The position numbers were made by a program, and so were the translations under genes. Shown here piece by piece: positions 18,225 through 26,120 of a stretch of DNA of 64,000 nucleotides. The stretch lies in the NCBI GenBank assembly GCA_039033855.1, contig JBCCBV010000012.1, positions 1 to 64,000 on the forward strand, in the 5' to 3' direction. The notes beneath the pieces were generated by a model. It was not told the DNA's origin and made no database searches. It saw nothing but the letters and a program-made list of their open reading frames with translations. Source of the DNA: JBCCBV01 sp039033855. GTDB taxonomy: Bacteria; Planctomycetota; Phycisphaerae; Phycisphaerales; Phycisphaeraceae. How positions within the stretch are numbered: position 1 is the first letter of the stretch; each line of letters begins with the position of its first letter.

Positions 18225-19178
18225 TCAGGCGCGACGACGACGCAGCAGGGCGGCGGCGCCGAGGCCCAGCAGACCGATGCTGGCGGGCTCGGGCACGGCC
18301 GAAGGGCTGGTGAAGCCGAAGTTGCCGGCCAGGATGTCGAAGTCGAGCAGGTCGACGTTGCCGTCGCCGTTGAAGTCGCCGATCGACGCGCCGCCGACCG
18401 CACCCGGCCCGGCGCCGAAGTTGCCGGCCAGGATGTCGAAGTCGAGCAGGTCAACGTCGCCGTCGCCGTTGGCGTCGCCGTCGACAACCACGCCGCCGAC
18501 CAGGGTCACGACTGCGTCGTCGAACGAGTGGGCGCCGCCGAACTCAACGGTGATGAGGATGACATCGGCGCTGGCGGTGCCGGCCGGGGCGGGCAGGGTC
18601 TGCCCGACCAGTTGGACCCAGTCGCTGGAGAACTCATCGACGTCGTCGAAGTCGGTGCTCGGCGAGGTCGAGTCCAGGAGGGTGGAGTTTCCGCCCGAGG
18701 CGTTCACCAGAACGCTGCCGCCGGCGTCCTTAAAGTCGATGAACATGAAGCCCAGCGAGGGGGACAGGATCGGGTCGCCCAGCACGTTGGCGCCGAACAC
18801 GCTGAAGTCGAACTGATCGCCTTCGCTCGCGGGGATGTTCTGCACGAGCAGCGAGTTGCCGAACATGCGGAGGCTGGCCTGGGGGTCGACGCCGGCGGTC
18901 AGGCCGGGCGTGTGGTTAACGGCCTGGAACAGGCCGCCGCCCGCGACACCGTTGGTGACGAACACGCCGTCGCCGAACGCGTCGGTCCAGCCGGTGGGCA
19001 GCGTGGGGGTGAACACGCCGCCGCCGGGGAACAGCACGGTGTTGGTGTTCGGGAACGTGCCTGCGGTCAGGGCGTCGGACTCGAAGTCGCCGTTGGTCAG
19101 CAGGTTCTGGGCGGACGCCGTCGTGGCGACGAATCCGCAAACGGTGGTGAGCGTGGCCAGTTTCGTGAAGCGATACAT
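18225..19178 (-). CDS. Secreted PEP-CTERM protein with tandem dockerin-like repeats
   Basis: This 317-residue exported protein has a signal peptide (MYRFTKLATLTTVCGFVATTASA), then a beta-rich domain starting LLTNGDFES, typical of carbohydrate-binding-like jelly-roll modules. Two dockerin-like EF-hand repeats follow (each containing DxNGDGxVDLLDFDILAGNFG). The tail is AVPEPASIG plus a hydrophobic helix and RRRRA, the PEP-CTERM signal recognised by exosortase/archaeosortase-type enzymes. AGGAGG before the ATG at 19178 supports the start. It follows the GH16 gene by 37 bp and ends an operon with two glycosidases, so it probably sits on the cell surface with them. The dockerin repeats may bind calcium or cohesin-like partners, but no cohesin is visible here. 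Confidence 0.88.
   Translation of the reverse strand: MYRFTKLATLTTVCGFVATTASAQNLLTNGDFESDALTAGTFPNTNTVLFPGGGVFTPTLPTGWTDAFGDGVFVTNGVAGGGLFQAVNHTPGLTAGVDPQASLRMFGNSLLVQNIPASEGDQFDFSVFGANVLGDPILSPSLGFMFIDFKDAGGSVLVNASGGNSTLLDSTSPSTDFDDVDEFSSDWVQLVGQTLPAPAGTASADVILITVEFGGAHSFDDAVVTLVGGVVVDGDANGDGDVDLLDFDILAGNFGAGPGAVGGASIGDFNGDGNVDLLDFDILAGNFGFTSPSAVPEPASIGLLGLGAAALLRRRRA
18318..18452. repeat. Duplicated 36-nt segment coding for dockerin motif
   Basis: An identical 36-base sequence occurs at 18318-18353 and 18417-18452, 99 bp (33 codons) apart, inside the dockerin-like region of the PEP-CTERM gene. Exact nucleotide identity suggests recent internal duplication or gene conversion. Confidence 0.85.
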
Positions 19179-19215
19179 CGGACAATCCTCCTGAGAAGGG
19201 TGGGGTGGGAATCGA

Positions 19216-20763
19216 TCAACCCAAAGAAGCGTGCCGGGCCGCGCGGCGCCGGCGAGACAAGAAACAAGCGAGGGAAACGGCGGCCAGCGAGGCCGGTTCG
19301 GGCACGAGCGTCGCCGGGGAGCCCACGCCGAAGTTGCCCGAAAGCAGGTCGAAGTCGAGCAGGTCGACGACGCCGTCTTCGTTGAAGTCGCCCCCGCCGA
19401 GCGTGCCGAGGCCGCCGAAGTTCTGCGACAGGGCGTCGAAGTCGAGCAGGTCGACCGCGCCGTCGCCGTTGGTGTCGCCAACCAGGAACAAGCGCACGTC
19501 GTCGATGTACACCGCGCCGCCCTCGAAGCCGGGCTGGTCGAAGATGATCCGCACACGGGCGCTCACGGCGTTGGCCGGGGCGGTGGCCAGCAGGGATTCT
19601 GCGAGCCATTGGTTGTTGGGCGTGGCCCCGTCGGCCAGGACGACGCTCTGTGTCGCGCTGCCGATCACGGCTCCGCCGATGGTCAGGAACTCGATCTGCA
19701 GGATGTCGGTGTTGCTCGAGCCCGAGATCGAGTCGCCGCTGAGCACGAAGGCGTCGGCCGACAGCCGGTACTGGGCCGAGCCGACGATGTCGGCCACGTC
19801 TTGCGACAGTTGCGTTTCGGGGCTGAACTGGTCGAACGTGCCGAACTGCTTGAGCGACTGTGTGCCTTCGAAGGCGCCGAACCCGCCGGGCTCATCGATG
19901 AAGTTGTTCGCCACGCCGTTCCACCCGGCCAGGCCGGACTCGAACCCGCCGTTGGCGAGCAGGTTGTCCGGGTCGGTGGGTAATTCGCCGAGGCGTTCGA
20001 TCAACACCCGATCGACTTCATAGAGGTAGGTTTCGTTCTGGGCGGGGTTGGCGGCCGGTTGCAGGGCCGCGCTGAACGCGCTGCTGAACCCCGCGTCGGG
20101 CGCCCAGAAGTTCAGGCGCACGTTGGTGGCCGAGTCGGTCACCGTGTCGGTTTCGGTGCGGACCAGGGCGCCGTTTACGAACCAGTCGATGCGGTCGGGC
20201 CGCCACTCGACGCGGTAGGTGTTGAACTCGGTCAGGTCGATGCCGGGGATGTTGACGAACGCGCCGTCGCCGCCGACGTTAAACCCGTCGTCTTCGAACA
20301 CGTTGGTCAGGATGCGCTCGTTGCCGTTCACCACGTCGTTGGACAACAGCTCGACGTCGATCTCGTCGCGCACCGGGTCGTTGAACTTGAACGTGAACAG
20401 CGAGCCGATCAGCCCCGGCGGCGGGTCGACCAGGCGCGAGCTTGTCTCAAACGCCAGCCCGTCGAGCAGGTCGTACTCCTCGATGGTCATGATCTCGCTG
20501 CCCAGGAAGCTCGATCCGCCGTTCCACGTATCGAGTTGCAGCCGGGCCACGCCGTTCACCAGCACCGGCGCCTGGGCCAGGCCAAGGCGGAGTTGCGTAC
20601 GGCCGAGGAACGAGCCCGGGCCCGGGTCGGGCAGCTTCCACGTCGAAAAGTCCAGCGACGCCTGGTCGAACTCGTCGTTCACCAGCACCTGTGCGCCCGC
20701 CACCGGCGTCAAGGCCGTAAGCAGCGCCGCAGCACTCAGATTTGTTACGACAGATCGGCGCAT
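19216..20763 (-). CDS. Surface GH16-family glucanase with dockerin repeats and PEP-CTERM
   Basis: This 515-residue secreted glycoside hydrolase of family 16 cleaves beta-1,3 or beta-1,3/1,4-glucans, or galactans such as agar and carrageenan. A signal peptide ends in AGAQ near residue 25. The catalytic block EIDVE is at 134-138 (Glu134 nucleophile, Asp136, Glu138 acid/base). A second beta domain (about 268-425, LLANGGFESG) resembles a carbohydrate-binding module. Two dockerin-like repeats (about 437-490) and a PEP-CTERM tail (LVPEPASL, hydrophobic helix, SRRRRA) follow. The start codon overlaps the stop of the upstream glycosidase as TGATG, a sign of translational coupling. Whether the substrate is laminarin or another polymer cannot be told from this. 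Confidence 0.88.
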   Translation of the reverse strand: MRRSVVTNLSAAALLTALTPVAGAQVLVNDEFDQASLDFSTWKLPDPGPGSFLGRTQLRLGLAQAPVLVNGVARLQLDTWNGGSSFLGSEIMTIEEYDLLDGLAFETSSRLVDPPPGLIGSLFTFKFNDPVRDEIDVELLSNDVVNGNERILTNVFEDDGFNVGGDGAFVNIPGIDLTEFNTYRVEWRPDRIDWFVNGALVRTETDTVTDSATNVRLNFWAPDAGFSSAFSAALQPAANPAQNETYLYEVDRVLIERLGELPTDPDNLLANGGFESGLAGWNGVANNFIDEPGGFGAFEGTQSLKQFGTFDQFSPETQLSQDVADIVGSAQYRLSADAFVLSGDSISGSSNTDILQIEFLTIGGAVIGSATQSVVLADGATPNNQWLAESLLATAPANAVSARVRIIFDQPGFEGGAVYIDDVRLFLVGDTNGDGAVDLLDFDALSQNFGGLGTLGGGDFNEDGVVDLLDFDLLSGNFGVGSPATLVPEPASLAAVSLACFLSRRRRAARHASLG

Positions 20764-22076
20764 CAGCGAGAAGCTCCAGCGTTGTCGTCGGTCGACACCA
20801 GCAGCGGCACGTTGGCCGTGGCCGCGCCGCCGTGGTTGTCGTAGAGGTAGTAGAAGATGCGGTAGTCGCCCTCTTCGTCCGGCAGTCGGACGGTGGCGCT
20901 GCGCAGGTCGCTCTTGATGACGGCGCCCTCGACCTCGGCGTTGCGTTCTTCGAAGTCGCCGCCCCAGCCGTCGCCGTCGGAGGCGTGGCGCACCACCCAG
21001 CGGACGGTCAGCGGGTCGTTGTCGGGGTCGGAGGCGCTGATGCGCACCCGGACGGTTTGCCCGGGCGGGACGACGTTCGGGCCCATCAACTGCACCGCCG
21101 CGATGGTCGGGCATCGGTTGGCGGGCGGCTCGCCGGTCCACATGGTTTGGATCACGTCGACGGCCTCGGTGCGGGCGCCGTCGCGCAGCCACATGCCGAA
21201 CCAGGTGTCGGTGGTCTCTTGCTTCTCGCCCCAGAGAAAGGTGTACGCGCCCAAAGACCAGCCGGGCTGGTCCACCACGGCGTTTTGATAGCCCTCGCGA
21301 TAAAACTTGGCCTTCTCGGTGCTGGTCTGCTCGATGGGCAGGCCCCAGTGGGTTTTGCCGACCTCCCAGTGGCCCAGCACGCCGTGCTCGGTGATCACGT
21401 AGGGCTTGGTGGGGTTGGCGGCGCGGTAGCGCTCGCCCACGTTCACGATGCCGCCGTAGGTGTTGATGCCGATGACGTCGACGCTCGGGCAGAGCTCGTG
21501 GATCATGCGCACGCTCTTGGCGTCGGCCCCGAGTTCGGCAATCACCGTCATGACCGGATGGTTCGGATCGAGCTCCTGGATCATGGCGGCGACGTCTTCG
21601 ACGGCGCGCCACACGGCGGCGGGGTCGCTGACGCCGTGCTCCATCTCATTGCCCACGCTCCACATCAGCACGGCCGGGTGATCCTTGTGCGCGAGCACGG
21701 CCTGGCGGTGTCGCTCGAGCTGCGCGGCGACCGCGGCCTCATCGGCGTAAGAAAAACCGTGACGCTCGTGCTCCATCCATAGCCCGAGCGTCACGGTCAG
21801 CCCTTTCTCGTGCGCGGCGTCGAGCCACGCGCCGGTTTCGGGCCCCACACCCCACGTCCGGAGCGAGTTGCCCCCGCGCTCGACCAGCTCATCCTTACGG
21901 CTGTCCCCTCCGACGCCGCGGATGAAATAAGGCTGGCCGTCACGCTGAAGCTCCCAGCCCGACTTGGTCTCGACAAGCTGTGTGGGCACGGCCTGGGCGT
22001 GCGCGGCGGGCGTCGAAACGATCGCCAGCAGGCACGCACATGCGGTGGTCAAGATGGAACTCGGGCGGAGAGGCAT
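20763..22076 (-). CDS. Secreted clan GH-A glycosidase (GH2/GH5-like TIM barrel)
   Basis: This 437-residue exported enzyme has a signal peptide ending AAHA near residue 27 and a TIM barrel with the clan GH-A pattern. The acid/base is Glu144 in MWSVGNEME at the end of strand 4, and the nucleophile is Glu230 in VITEHG at the end of strand 7. It resembles the barrel domains annotated as glycoside hydrolase family 2 in Planctomycetes but lacks the jelly-roll domains of a full beta-galactosidase. Instead, about 110 C-terminal residues form an Ig-like domain (VRVRISASDPDNDPLTVRW). It is coupled to the GH16 gene by a 1-base overlap, suggesting joint action on one polysaccharide. The GH family number is uncertain. 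Confidence 0.82.
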   Translation of the reverse strand: MPLRPSSILTTACACLLAIVSTPAAHAQAVPTQLVETKSGWELQRDGQPYFIRGVGGDSRKDELVERGGNSLRTWGVGPETGAWLDAAHEKGLTVTLGLWMEHERHGFSYADEAAVAAQLERHRQAVLAHKDHPAVLMWSVGNEMEHGVSDPAAVWRAVEDVAAMIQELDPNHPVMTVIAELGADAKSVRMIHELCPSVDVIGINTYGGIVNVGERYRAANPTKPYVITEHGVLGHWEVGKTHWGLPIEQTSTEKAKFYREGYQNAVVDQPGWSLGAYTFLWGEKQETTDTWFGMWLRDGARTEAVDVIQTMWTGEPPANRCPTIAAVQLMGPNVVPPGQTVRVRISASDPDNDPLTVRWVVRHASDGDGWGGDFEERNAEVEGAVIKSDLRSATVRLPDEEGDYRIFYYLYDNHGGAATANVPLLVSTDDNAGASR

Positions 22077-22137
22077 GGTGGTCTCTGTCTAAAACGCGGG
22101 TTGTTCCGTCACAAACAAACGTGAAACGAGAGTCGGA

Positions 22138-23010
22138 TTAGCGGTCGTCAACCCGGATGTTTTCGTACAAAATGTCGCCTTCGCCGGAAGACTCGACGTG
22201 GCCATCTAAATACAGGCCATTGATGACCGAGTTGCCGCCGTGGCGCCAGCGGAGGTGGCCCTGAGCCGCTAAATCTGTGGTGTCCACGTTATCTCCTTCG
22301 CCATCGGTGTCTTCGTCATAACCGAACGGAACGGCCTCATCGTCTTCAGGGCTGCCAGCGGGCAAATTGCGTTTCGCGATGAACTCGTTGGTGTCCGGGT
22401 TTGGATCGGCTGAAGCGAACGGAATGACGTTTCGGAATCGCGCGTCAGCGTTGTTGCCCCCGCTGGGATCGGTCGGGTTAAGGCTTGGTTCAACTTGCGC
22501 GCCGTCCGCGACGAGAAGCGTTTCGGTGGGATTTCGCTGGTTCTCTCCGCTGCGTTGTATGGAGTCCAACAGCACGGGTGCTGTTGGAGCTAAGTTCAGC
22601 CGGTTAGGTAACAAGATCGGGTGCCCGCTGTAGTGGCGGTCGCCTGCCCCGAAAGCATTGCTGGGGCAAACGTAGATTGAACTGTTCTCTTCACCGGCAT
22701 CCAGACCTGCATAGTCACCTTCGGTTCCTGTGATGTAGCCGCTGATGGTGGTCATCCAGTCCGTCGCATTGTCGGCATCTACGGCAAAGTCCACATAGCC
22801 CCAAGGAAGCAGTCCGCCGTTGTCTTCTGAGTAAGCCTGGAATGCGATCCCTGTTTGTCGCATGCTGGACTGACAAACCGTGGTCCGCGCCGCTTCGCGG
22901 GCGGAGCTGAGCACGGGCAGCAGGATGCCAATGAGCAGGGCGATGATGGCGATGACCACCAGCAACTCGATCAGGGTGAAGGCGTGGGTGCGTGGGGCGG
23001 GGCGGGTCAT
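22138..23010 (-). CDS. Prepilin-type protein (pseudopilin-like, H-x-DG type)
   Basis: This 290-residue protein has a type IV prepilin leader: short and basic, then HAFTLIELLVVIAIIALLIG with the conserved Phe/Thr-Leu-Ile-Glu at the processing site. A prepilin peptidase would cleave it and leave the helix as a membrane anchor. The rest is a globular surface domain with conserved cysteines (TTVCQSSMRQ, YVCPSN) and a C-terminal His-Gly ... LDGHVE block seen in the large Planctomycete DUF1559-like family. It lies 61 bp upstream of the glycosidase gene and 117 bp downstream of a PEP-CTERM gene in the same run. In this context it may help expose or secrete the glycan-degrading proteins, but that is inference. 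Confidence 0.85.
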   Translation of the reverse strand: MTRPAPRTHAFTLIELLVVIAIIALLIGILLPVLSSAREAARTTVCQSSMRQTGIAFQAYSEDNGGLLPWGYVDFAVDADNATDWMTTISGYITGTEGDYAGLDAGEENSSIYVCPSNAFGAGDRHYSGHPILLPNRLNLAPTAPVLLDSIQRSGENQRNPTETLLVADGAQVEPSLNPTDPSGGNNADARFRNVIPFASADPNPDTNEFIAKRNLPAGSPEDDEAVPFGYDEDTDGEGDNVDTTDLAAQGHLRWRHGGNSVINGLYLDGHVESSGEGDILYENIRVDDR

Positions 23011-23127
23011 GGAGGGGCTCCGGGGTCGGCCTTGGATTGGATGGCGGCCGCAACGGGTGGGGTGGGGTGTGTACGTTCTGGAAAGACCGGGAAGGCGGTC
23101 AGGCCGTCCCGGTCGAAGGGGTCTCGA

Positions 23128-23769
23128 TCAGGCGCGACGCCGACGGGCCGCGGCCAGGCCGCCCAGGGCCAGGAGTCCGAGGCTGGCCGGTTCGGGCACG
23201 GGGGTGATTTCGAAGAACGCGTCGTCGTAGTACGGCGCACCGCCGGGGCCGCCGGGCAGGAAGTCGCCGGTGATGATGGTCAGCCGGGCGATTTCGGCGC
23301 CGGCCGGGGCCACGCCGGTGACGGTTTGCAGGGTCCAGGTATCGGTCGGGGCGCCGGCGATGAAGGTGCCGTTGCTGATGAAGCCGAGGTCGGCTCCGCC
23401 AGCGCCCTTCCATTCGATGTTGACCGCGGCGACCTGGCCGTTAGCCAGCGGGTCGAAGCCCGGGTTGAGCATGTGGATGCCGCCGTTGGCGGTGTCGCCG
23501 GGGTTGATGGCGAAGTCCTGGAACATGCCGGAGAAACCGAACATCTTGAGCGACTGGTCGCCGCCGTTGGGCACGACGCCGAAGCTCGAGTCCTGCAGGA
23601 ACGTGTTGCCGCCGAAGGCGGTCCAGCCGGAGCCGGCGAAGAACTCTTCACCGCCGGGGGCGACGATGTCCTGGTCTTCGAAGCCGGGGTTGGTCAGCAG
23701 GTTGGCCGAAGCCGGGGCGACGCACGCGGCGGCGACCAGGGCGGCGGCAGAAGTCTGGAGCAATCTCAT
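23128..23769 (-). CDS. Secreted PEP-CTERM protein
   Basis: This 213-residue surface protein has a signal peptide (MRLLQTSAAALVAAACVAPASA) and a single beta-sandwich domain starting NLLTNPGFEDQ, like the ligand-binding modules of other PEP-CTERM proteins. The sorting tail is VPEPASLGLLALGG followed by ARRRRA. AGGAGG ahead of the ATG at 23769 marks the start. No catalytic signature is seen; a sugar-binding or structural role fits the neighbouring glycosidases. It directly follows the LacI-family gene in the same direction with no visible terminator between them. Confidence 0.87.
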   Translation of the reverse strand: MRLLQTSAAALVAAACVAPASANLLTNPGFEDQDIVAPGGEEFFAGSGWTAFGGNTFLQDSSFGVVPNGGDQSLKMFGFSGMFQDFAINPGDTANGGIHMLNPGFDPLANGQVAAVNIEWKGAGGADLGFISNGTFIAGAPTDTWTLQTVTGVAPAGAEIARLTIITGDFLPGGPGGAPYYDDAFFEITPVPEPASLGLLALGGLAAARRRRA

Positions 23770-23789
23770 GGCAATACCTCCTAAAAAAC

Positions 23790-23821
23790 GTGAACCAGGC
23801 CGTGAACCTGGGTTGTGAACC
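23790..23821. repeat. Triple GTGAACC repeat upstream of PEP-CTERM gene
   Basis: GTGAACC starts at 23790, 23802 and 23815, with 12-13 bp periodicity, in the 5' region of the PEP-CTERM gene; two further GTGAAC copies lie at 23888 and 23920. The same heptamer occurs twice (26003, 26051) upstream of the next PEP-CTERM gene. CCAGG and CCTGG (23795-23811) can also pair. This may be a protein- or RNA-level control element. Confidence 0.4.
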
Positions 23822-23925
23822 AAACGGCCCGTCAGGGCAAGAAGTGCAAATCAAGACGGGCAAGACAAACAAACGGGGTCAAAAAGCGTGAACGCAAACG
23901 TGAGCTGAGGGAAACGCGGGTGAAC

Positions 23926-24936
23926 TCAGGCGACGGCCGGGGCCGGCGCGGTGGAGCCGTGGATCTCGAACCAAGCGGGCAGGGTGCGCCGCTTGTCGAC
24001 GGGGTCGGAAGTCGTGGGGTCGAGCAGTTGATTCAAAACGTCAAATGCTTCGGCGCCGAGGGTGACGGCGTTCTGGCAGACCGACGTCATCTTGGGAAAC
24101 ACGGTGTAGCGGGCCTCGCCGTCGTCGAAACCGACGATGGACAACTGGGCGGGCACTTGCAGGCCCATGCTCTGGGCCTCGTTCATGGCGCCGACGGCGG
24201 CCATGGGGTCGGTGATGAACAGGGCGGTCGGCGGGTCGAGCTGCTGCATGCTCCGACGCAGGCCCTGCGCGCCGCCTTCGAGGTGGGCCCAGGTGCGGAT
24301 GACCAGGTTTTCGTCGACCGGAAGGCCGGCGGCCTGGTGGGCTTCGCGGTAGCCGGCCAGGCGGTCGGCGTGGTCGGAGTCGTCGATCAGGTTGGCGAAC
24401 ACGCCGATACGCCGGTGCCCGAGCGAAATCAGGTGCTCAACGGCCTCGCGGCTGGTGCTGCGCGAATCGGTGTGGATGAAGTTGACCTGCGGGTTGTCGA
24501 AACGATCGCCCACCACCACGCAGGGGAAGCCTTCCTCGGCGATGGTTTCGCAAACCGAATGGGTGCGCTCGGTGGTGCGGAGCACGGCGCCGCGGACGCC
24601 CTTGCGCAGGAACATCTGCGTGAAGGTTTCGTTGGGCAGTCGGACCCGTCGGGCGGCGAGGATCATGAGGTCGAAGCCGTACTCTTCCATCCGTTGGCTC
24701 ATGCCGTGGATGAGGGACGAGTCGAACTGCGAGCTGATGGATGTTTCGGCCGTGTAGAGGAAGGCGATGTTGGTGGTCGATCGCCGGCCGACGGTGGGGA
24801 CGTAGCGCTCGCGGTTGGCGACGCTCAGCACTTTTTCGCGTGCTTCTTCGCTGACGCGCGGGTGGTTGTTGAGCACGCGCGACACCGTGGCGGTGGAGAC
24901 GCCGGAGCGTTTCGCGATGTCGCGGACCGAGGCCAT
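23926..24936 (-). CDS. LacI-family transcriptional regulator
   Basis: This is a complete 336-residue LacI/GalR regulator. The helix-turn-helix is RDIAKRSGVSTATVSRVLNN, followed by the hinge helix, and then a sugar-binding core with FDLMILAARR, the conserved GHRRIGVF and a late IVGFDDGEARYTVFPKMTSV block. It probably senses a sugar released by the glycosidases downstream and represses this locus in its absence. It starts the minus-strand run PEP-CTERM, pseudopilin, GH-A, GH16, dockerin protein. Its own promoter carries an operator-like sequence shared with the upstream PEP-CTERM gene. The ligand is unknown; a glucan or galactan oligosaccharide would fit the GH16 enzyme. Confidence 0.93.
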   Translation of the reverse strand: MASVRDIAKRSGVSTATVSRVLNNHPRVSEEAREKVLSVANRERYVPTVGRRSTTNIAFLYTAETSISSQFDSSLIHGMSQRMEEYGFDLMILAARRVRLPNETFTQMFLRKGVRGAVLRTTERTHSVCETIAEEGFPCVVVGDRFDNPQVNFIHTDSRSTSREAVEHLISLGHRRIGVFANLIDDSDHADRLAGYREAHQAAGLPVDENLVIRTWAHLEGGAQGLRRSMQQLDPPTALFITDPMAAVGAMNEAQSMGLQVPAQLSIVGFDDGEARYTVFPKMTSVCQNAVTLGAEAFDVLNQLLDPTTSDPVDKRRTLPAWFEIHGSTAPAPAVA

Positions 24937-25002
24937 GGAGGATCCCTGAGTCGTCGGAAATCTTGCGGACGGGGGGCGGTGAAACGAATCGTCGAACAGT
25001 CG

Positions 25003-25017
25003 GCGAAACTGTTACAT
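25003..25017 (-). promoter_or_regulatory. Candidate LacI-family operator at the lacI promoter
   Basis: On the minus strand this reads ATGTAACAGTTTCGC, matching 12 of 15 positions of GTGTAACTGTTTCAC in front of the next PEP-CTERM gene. It has the partial dyad typical of LacI-family sites and lies just downstream of the -10 box, where a bound repressor would block transcription. A second, overlapping half-site pair (GTGAAA ... GTTAC) lies at 25018-25029. Confidence 0.6.
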
Positions 25018-25022
25018 GTGAA

Positions 25023-25051
25023 ATGTTACCACCGCAAGCAGGGCCTGTCAA
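25023..25051 (-). promoter_or_regulatory. Sigma70-type promoter of the LacI-family gene
   Basis: On the minus strand TTGACA (25051-25046) is followed after exactly 17 bp by TAACAT (25028-25023). Transcription would start near 25016, about 80 nt before the lacI start codon and at the edge of the operator-like sequence. Confidence 0.65.
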
Positions 25052-25210
25052 TCGATCTGTCGCCGGGAAGGTGTGACATTTTTAACCGCGAAACAAGGCG
25101 AATCGAGGAACACGCTGCGATGGGCGAGCGCGGGTTCCTGGCAGCGTTTCCCGCGGGGCCGTGGTGTGTCGGCGTGTCGCGCTGTTACGCGCATCGAAGG
25201 GGTGCTGCAT

Positions 25211-25244
25211 AAAAAAACGGCAGGGCGCGATCGCGCCCTGCCGT
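25211..25244 (-). terminator. Rho-independent terminator after PEP-CTERM gene
   Basis: A perfect 28-bp palindrome (arms ACGGCAGGGCGCGA/TCGCGCCCTGCCGT) is followed on the minus strand by seven T. It is 33 bp past the stop of the PEP-CTERM gene and separates it from the LacI-family gene's promoter. Confidence 0.92.
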
Positions 25245-25277
25245 TGTATGAGTCAATCTGGGCAAGTTCGCAGGAAC

Positions 25278-25925
25278 TTACGCCCGACGACGCCGGGCTG
25301 CGACCAGGCCGCCGAGGGCCAGGAGCGAAGCGGTGGCAGGTTCGGGGATCAGCGAGTCGACGGTGATCGACACGTTGTCGTAGAACATTTGCGTCGGGAT
25401 GCCGGGGCCGGTCGTGGCGCCGAGCTGCAAGGTGATGCCGCCGGACGAGTCCGGGCCGACCACGGTGCTGAAGTTGAAGGTGGTCCAGACATCGGGGTCG
25501 GCGTTGATGGCCAGGGGGGCGCCGCCGAGGATCTCGGCCGAGGAGGTGCCGCCGCCGGAGAGCTCGGTGAAGAACTCGGCGAAGGCCACGCCGCCGGGCA
25601 CGGCGTACGAACCGCGGGCGTCAAACTGGATGTTGACGGTCTGGCCGGCGGTCAGCAGGCCGGGAGCCAGGTTGGCCTGCTTGATCAGCGAGTTGCTGAA
25701 ATCGTTCTGGTTGTCGATGGCGCCGGCCCAAGTGCCCGACGAGGGGTTGACACTGGTGACGGACTGTTCGCCGTTCGGGCCTTCGATCCCGTTCGAGTCG
25801 AACTGGGTCCAGCCGGTGAAATCGCCGGTTTCGAAGTCGCCGTTGACGGCGAGCTCGATGGCCGAAGCCGAGCCGACGGCCATGCTGGCGCAGATACCGG
25901 TGGCGAGCAGTTGCTTAACAGTCAT
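25278..25925 (-). CDS. Secreted PEP-CTERM protein
   Basis: This 215-residue exported protein has a signal peptide (MTVKQLLATGICASMAVGSA), a beta-sandwich domain beginning ELAVNGDFETGDFTGW, and the sorting tail IPEPATASLLALGG followed by ARRRRA. It is a single-gene unit: its own promoter lies at 26092-26120, the transcribed leader carries an operator-like site and GTGAACC repeats, and a strong terminator follows. AGGAGG precedes the ATG at 25925. No enzyme motif is visible; similarity to the other PEP-CTERM modules here suggests carbohydrate binding or a matrix role. It is probably controlled by the LacI-family regulator encoded next. Confidence 0.88.
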   Translation of the reverse strand: MTVKQLLATGICASMAVGSASAIELAVNGDFETGDFTGWTQFDSNGIEGPNGEQSVTSVNPSSGTWAGAIDNQNDFSNSLIKQANLAPGLLTAGQTVNIQFDARGSYAVPGGVAFAEFFTELSGGGTSSAEILGGAPLAINADPDVWTTFNFSTVVGPDSSGGITLQLGATTGPGIPTQMFYDNVSITVDSLIPEPATASLLALGGLVAARRRRA

Positions 25926-26059
25926 GAGAACCTCCTGAGATTTGGGGTCAATGCCCCTGTGATGAGAGTCGCAGCCGAAACAGAGATCGATCTGCGGGAA
26001 CCGTGAACCTTGCTAGTGGCTATGCAGTCAGCTTCGCTGACGGGTGAGCCGTGAACCTT

Positions 26060-26074
26060 GTGAAACAGTTACAC
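26060..26074 (-). promoter_or_regulatory. Candidate LacI-family operator before PEP-CTERM gene
   Basis: On the minus strand GTGTAACTGTTTCAC forms a near-perfect dyad: GTGTAAC and GTTTCAC differ at one symmetrical position around a central T. It lies about 11-25 bp downstream of the predicted transcription start, where a repressor would act as a roadblock. A short hairpin (GTCAGC-TTC-GCTGAC, 26027-26041) follows in the leader. Confidence 0.65.
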
Positions 26075-26091
26075 AAGTTGATTCTAAGAAA

Positions 26092-26120
26092 ACTATACCG
26101 GCGTGAGTGGCCTTTGTCAA
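26092..26120 (-). promoter_or_regulatory. Near-consensus sigma70 promoter for PEP-CTERM gene
   Basis: On the minus strand TTGACA (26120-26115), a 17-bp spacer and TATAGT (26097-26092) match the consensus at 11 of 12 positions. The start would be near 26085, giving a leader of about 160 nt before the PEP-CTERM gene. Confidence 0.8.
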
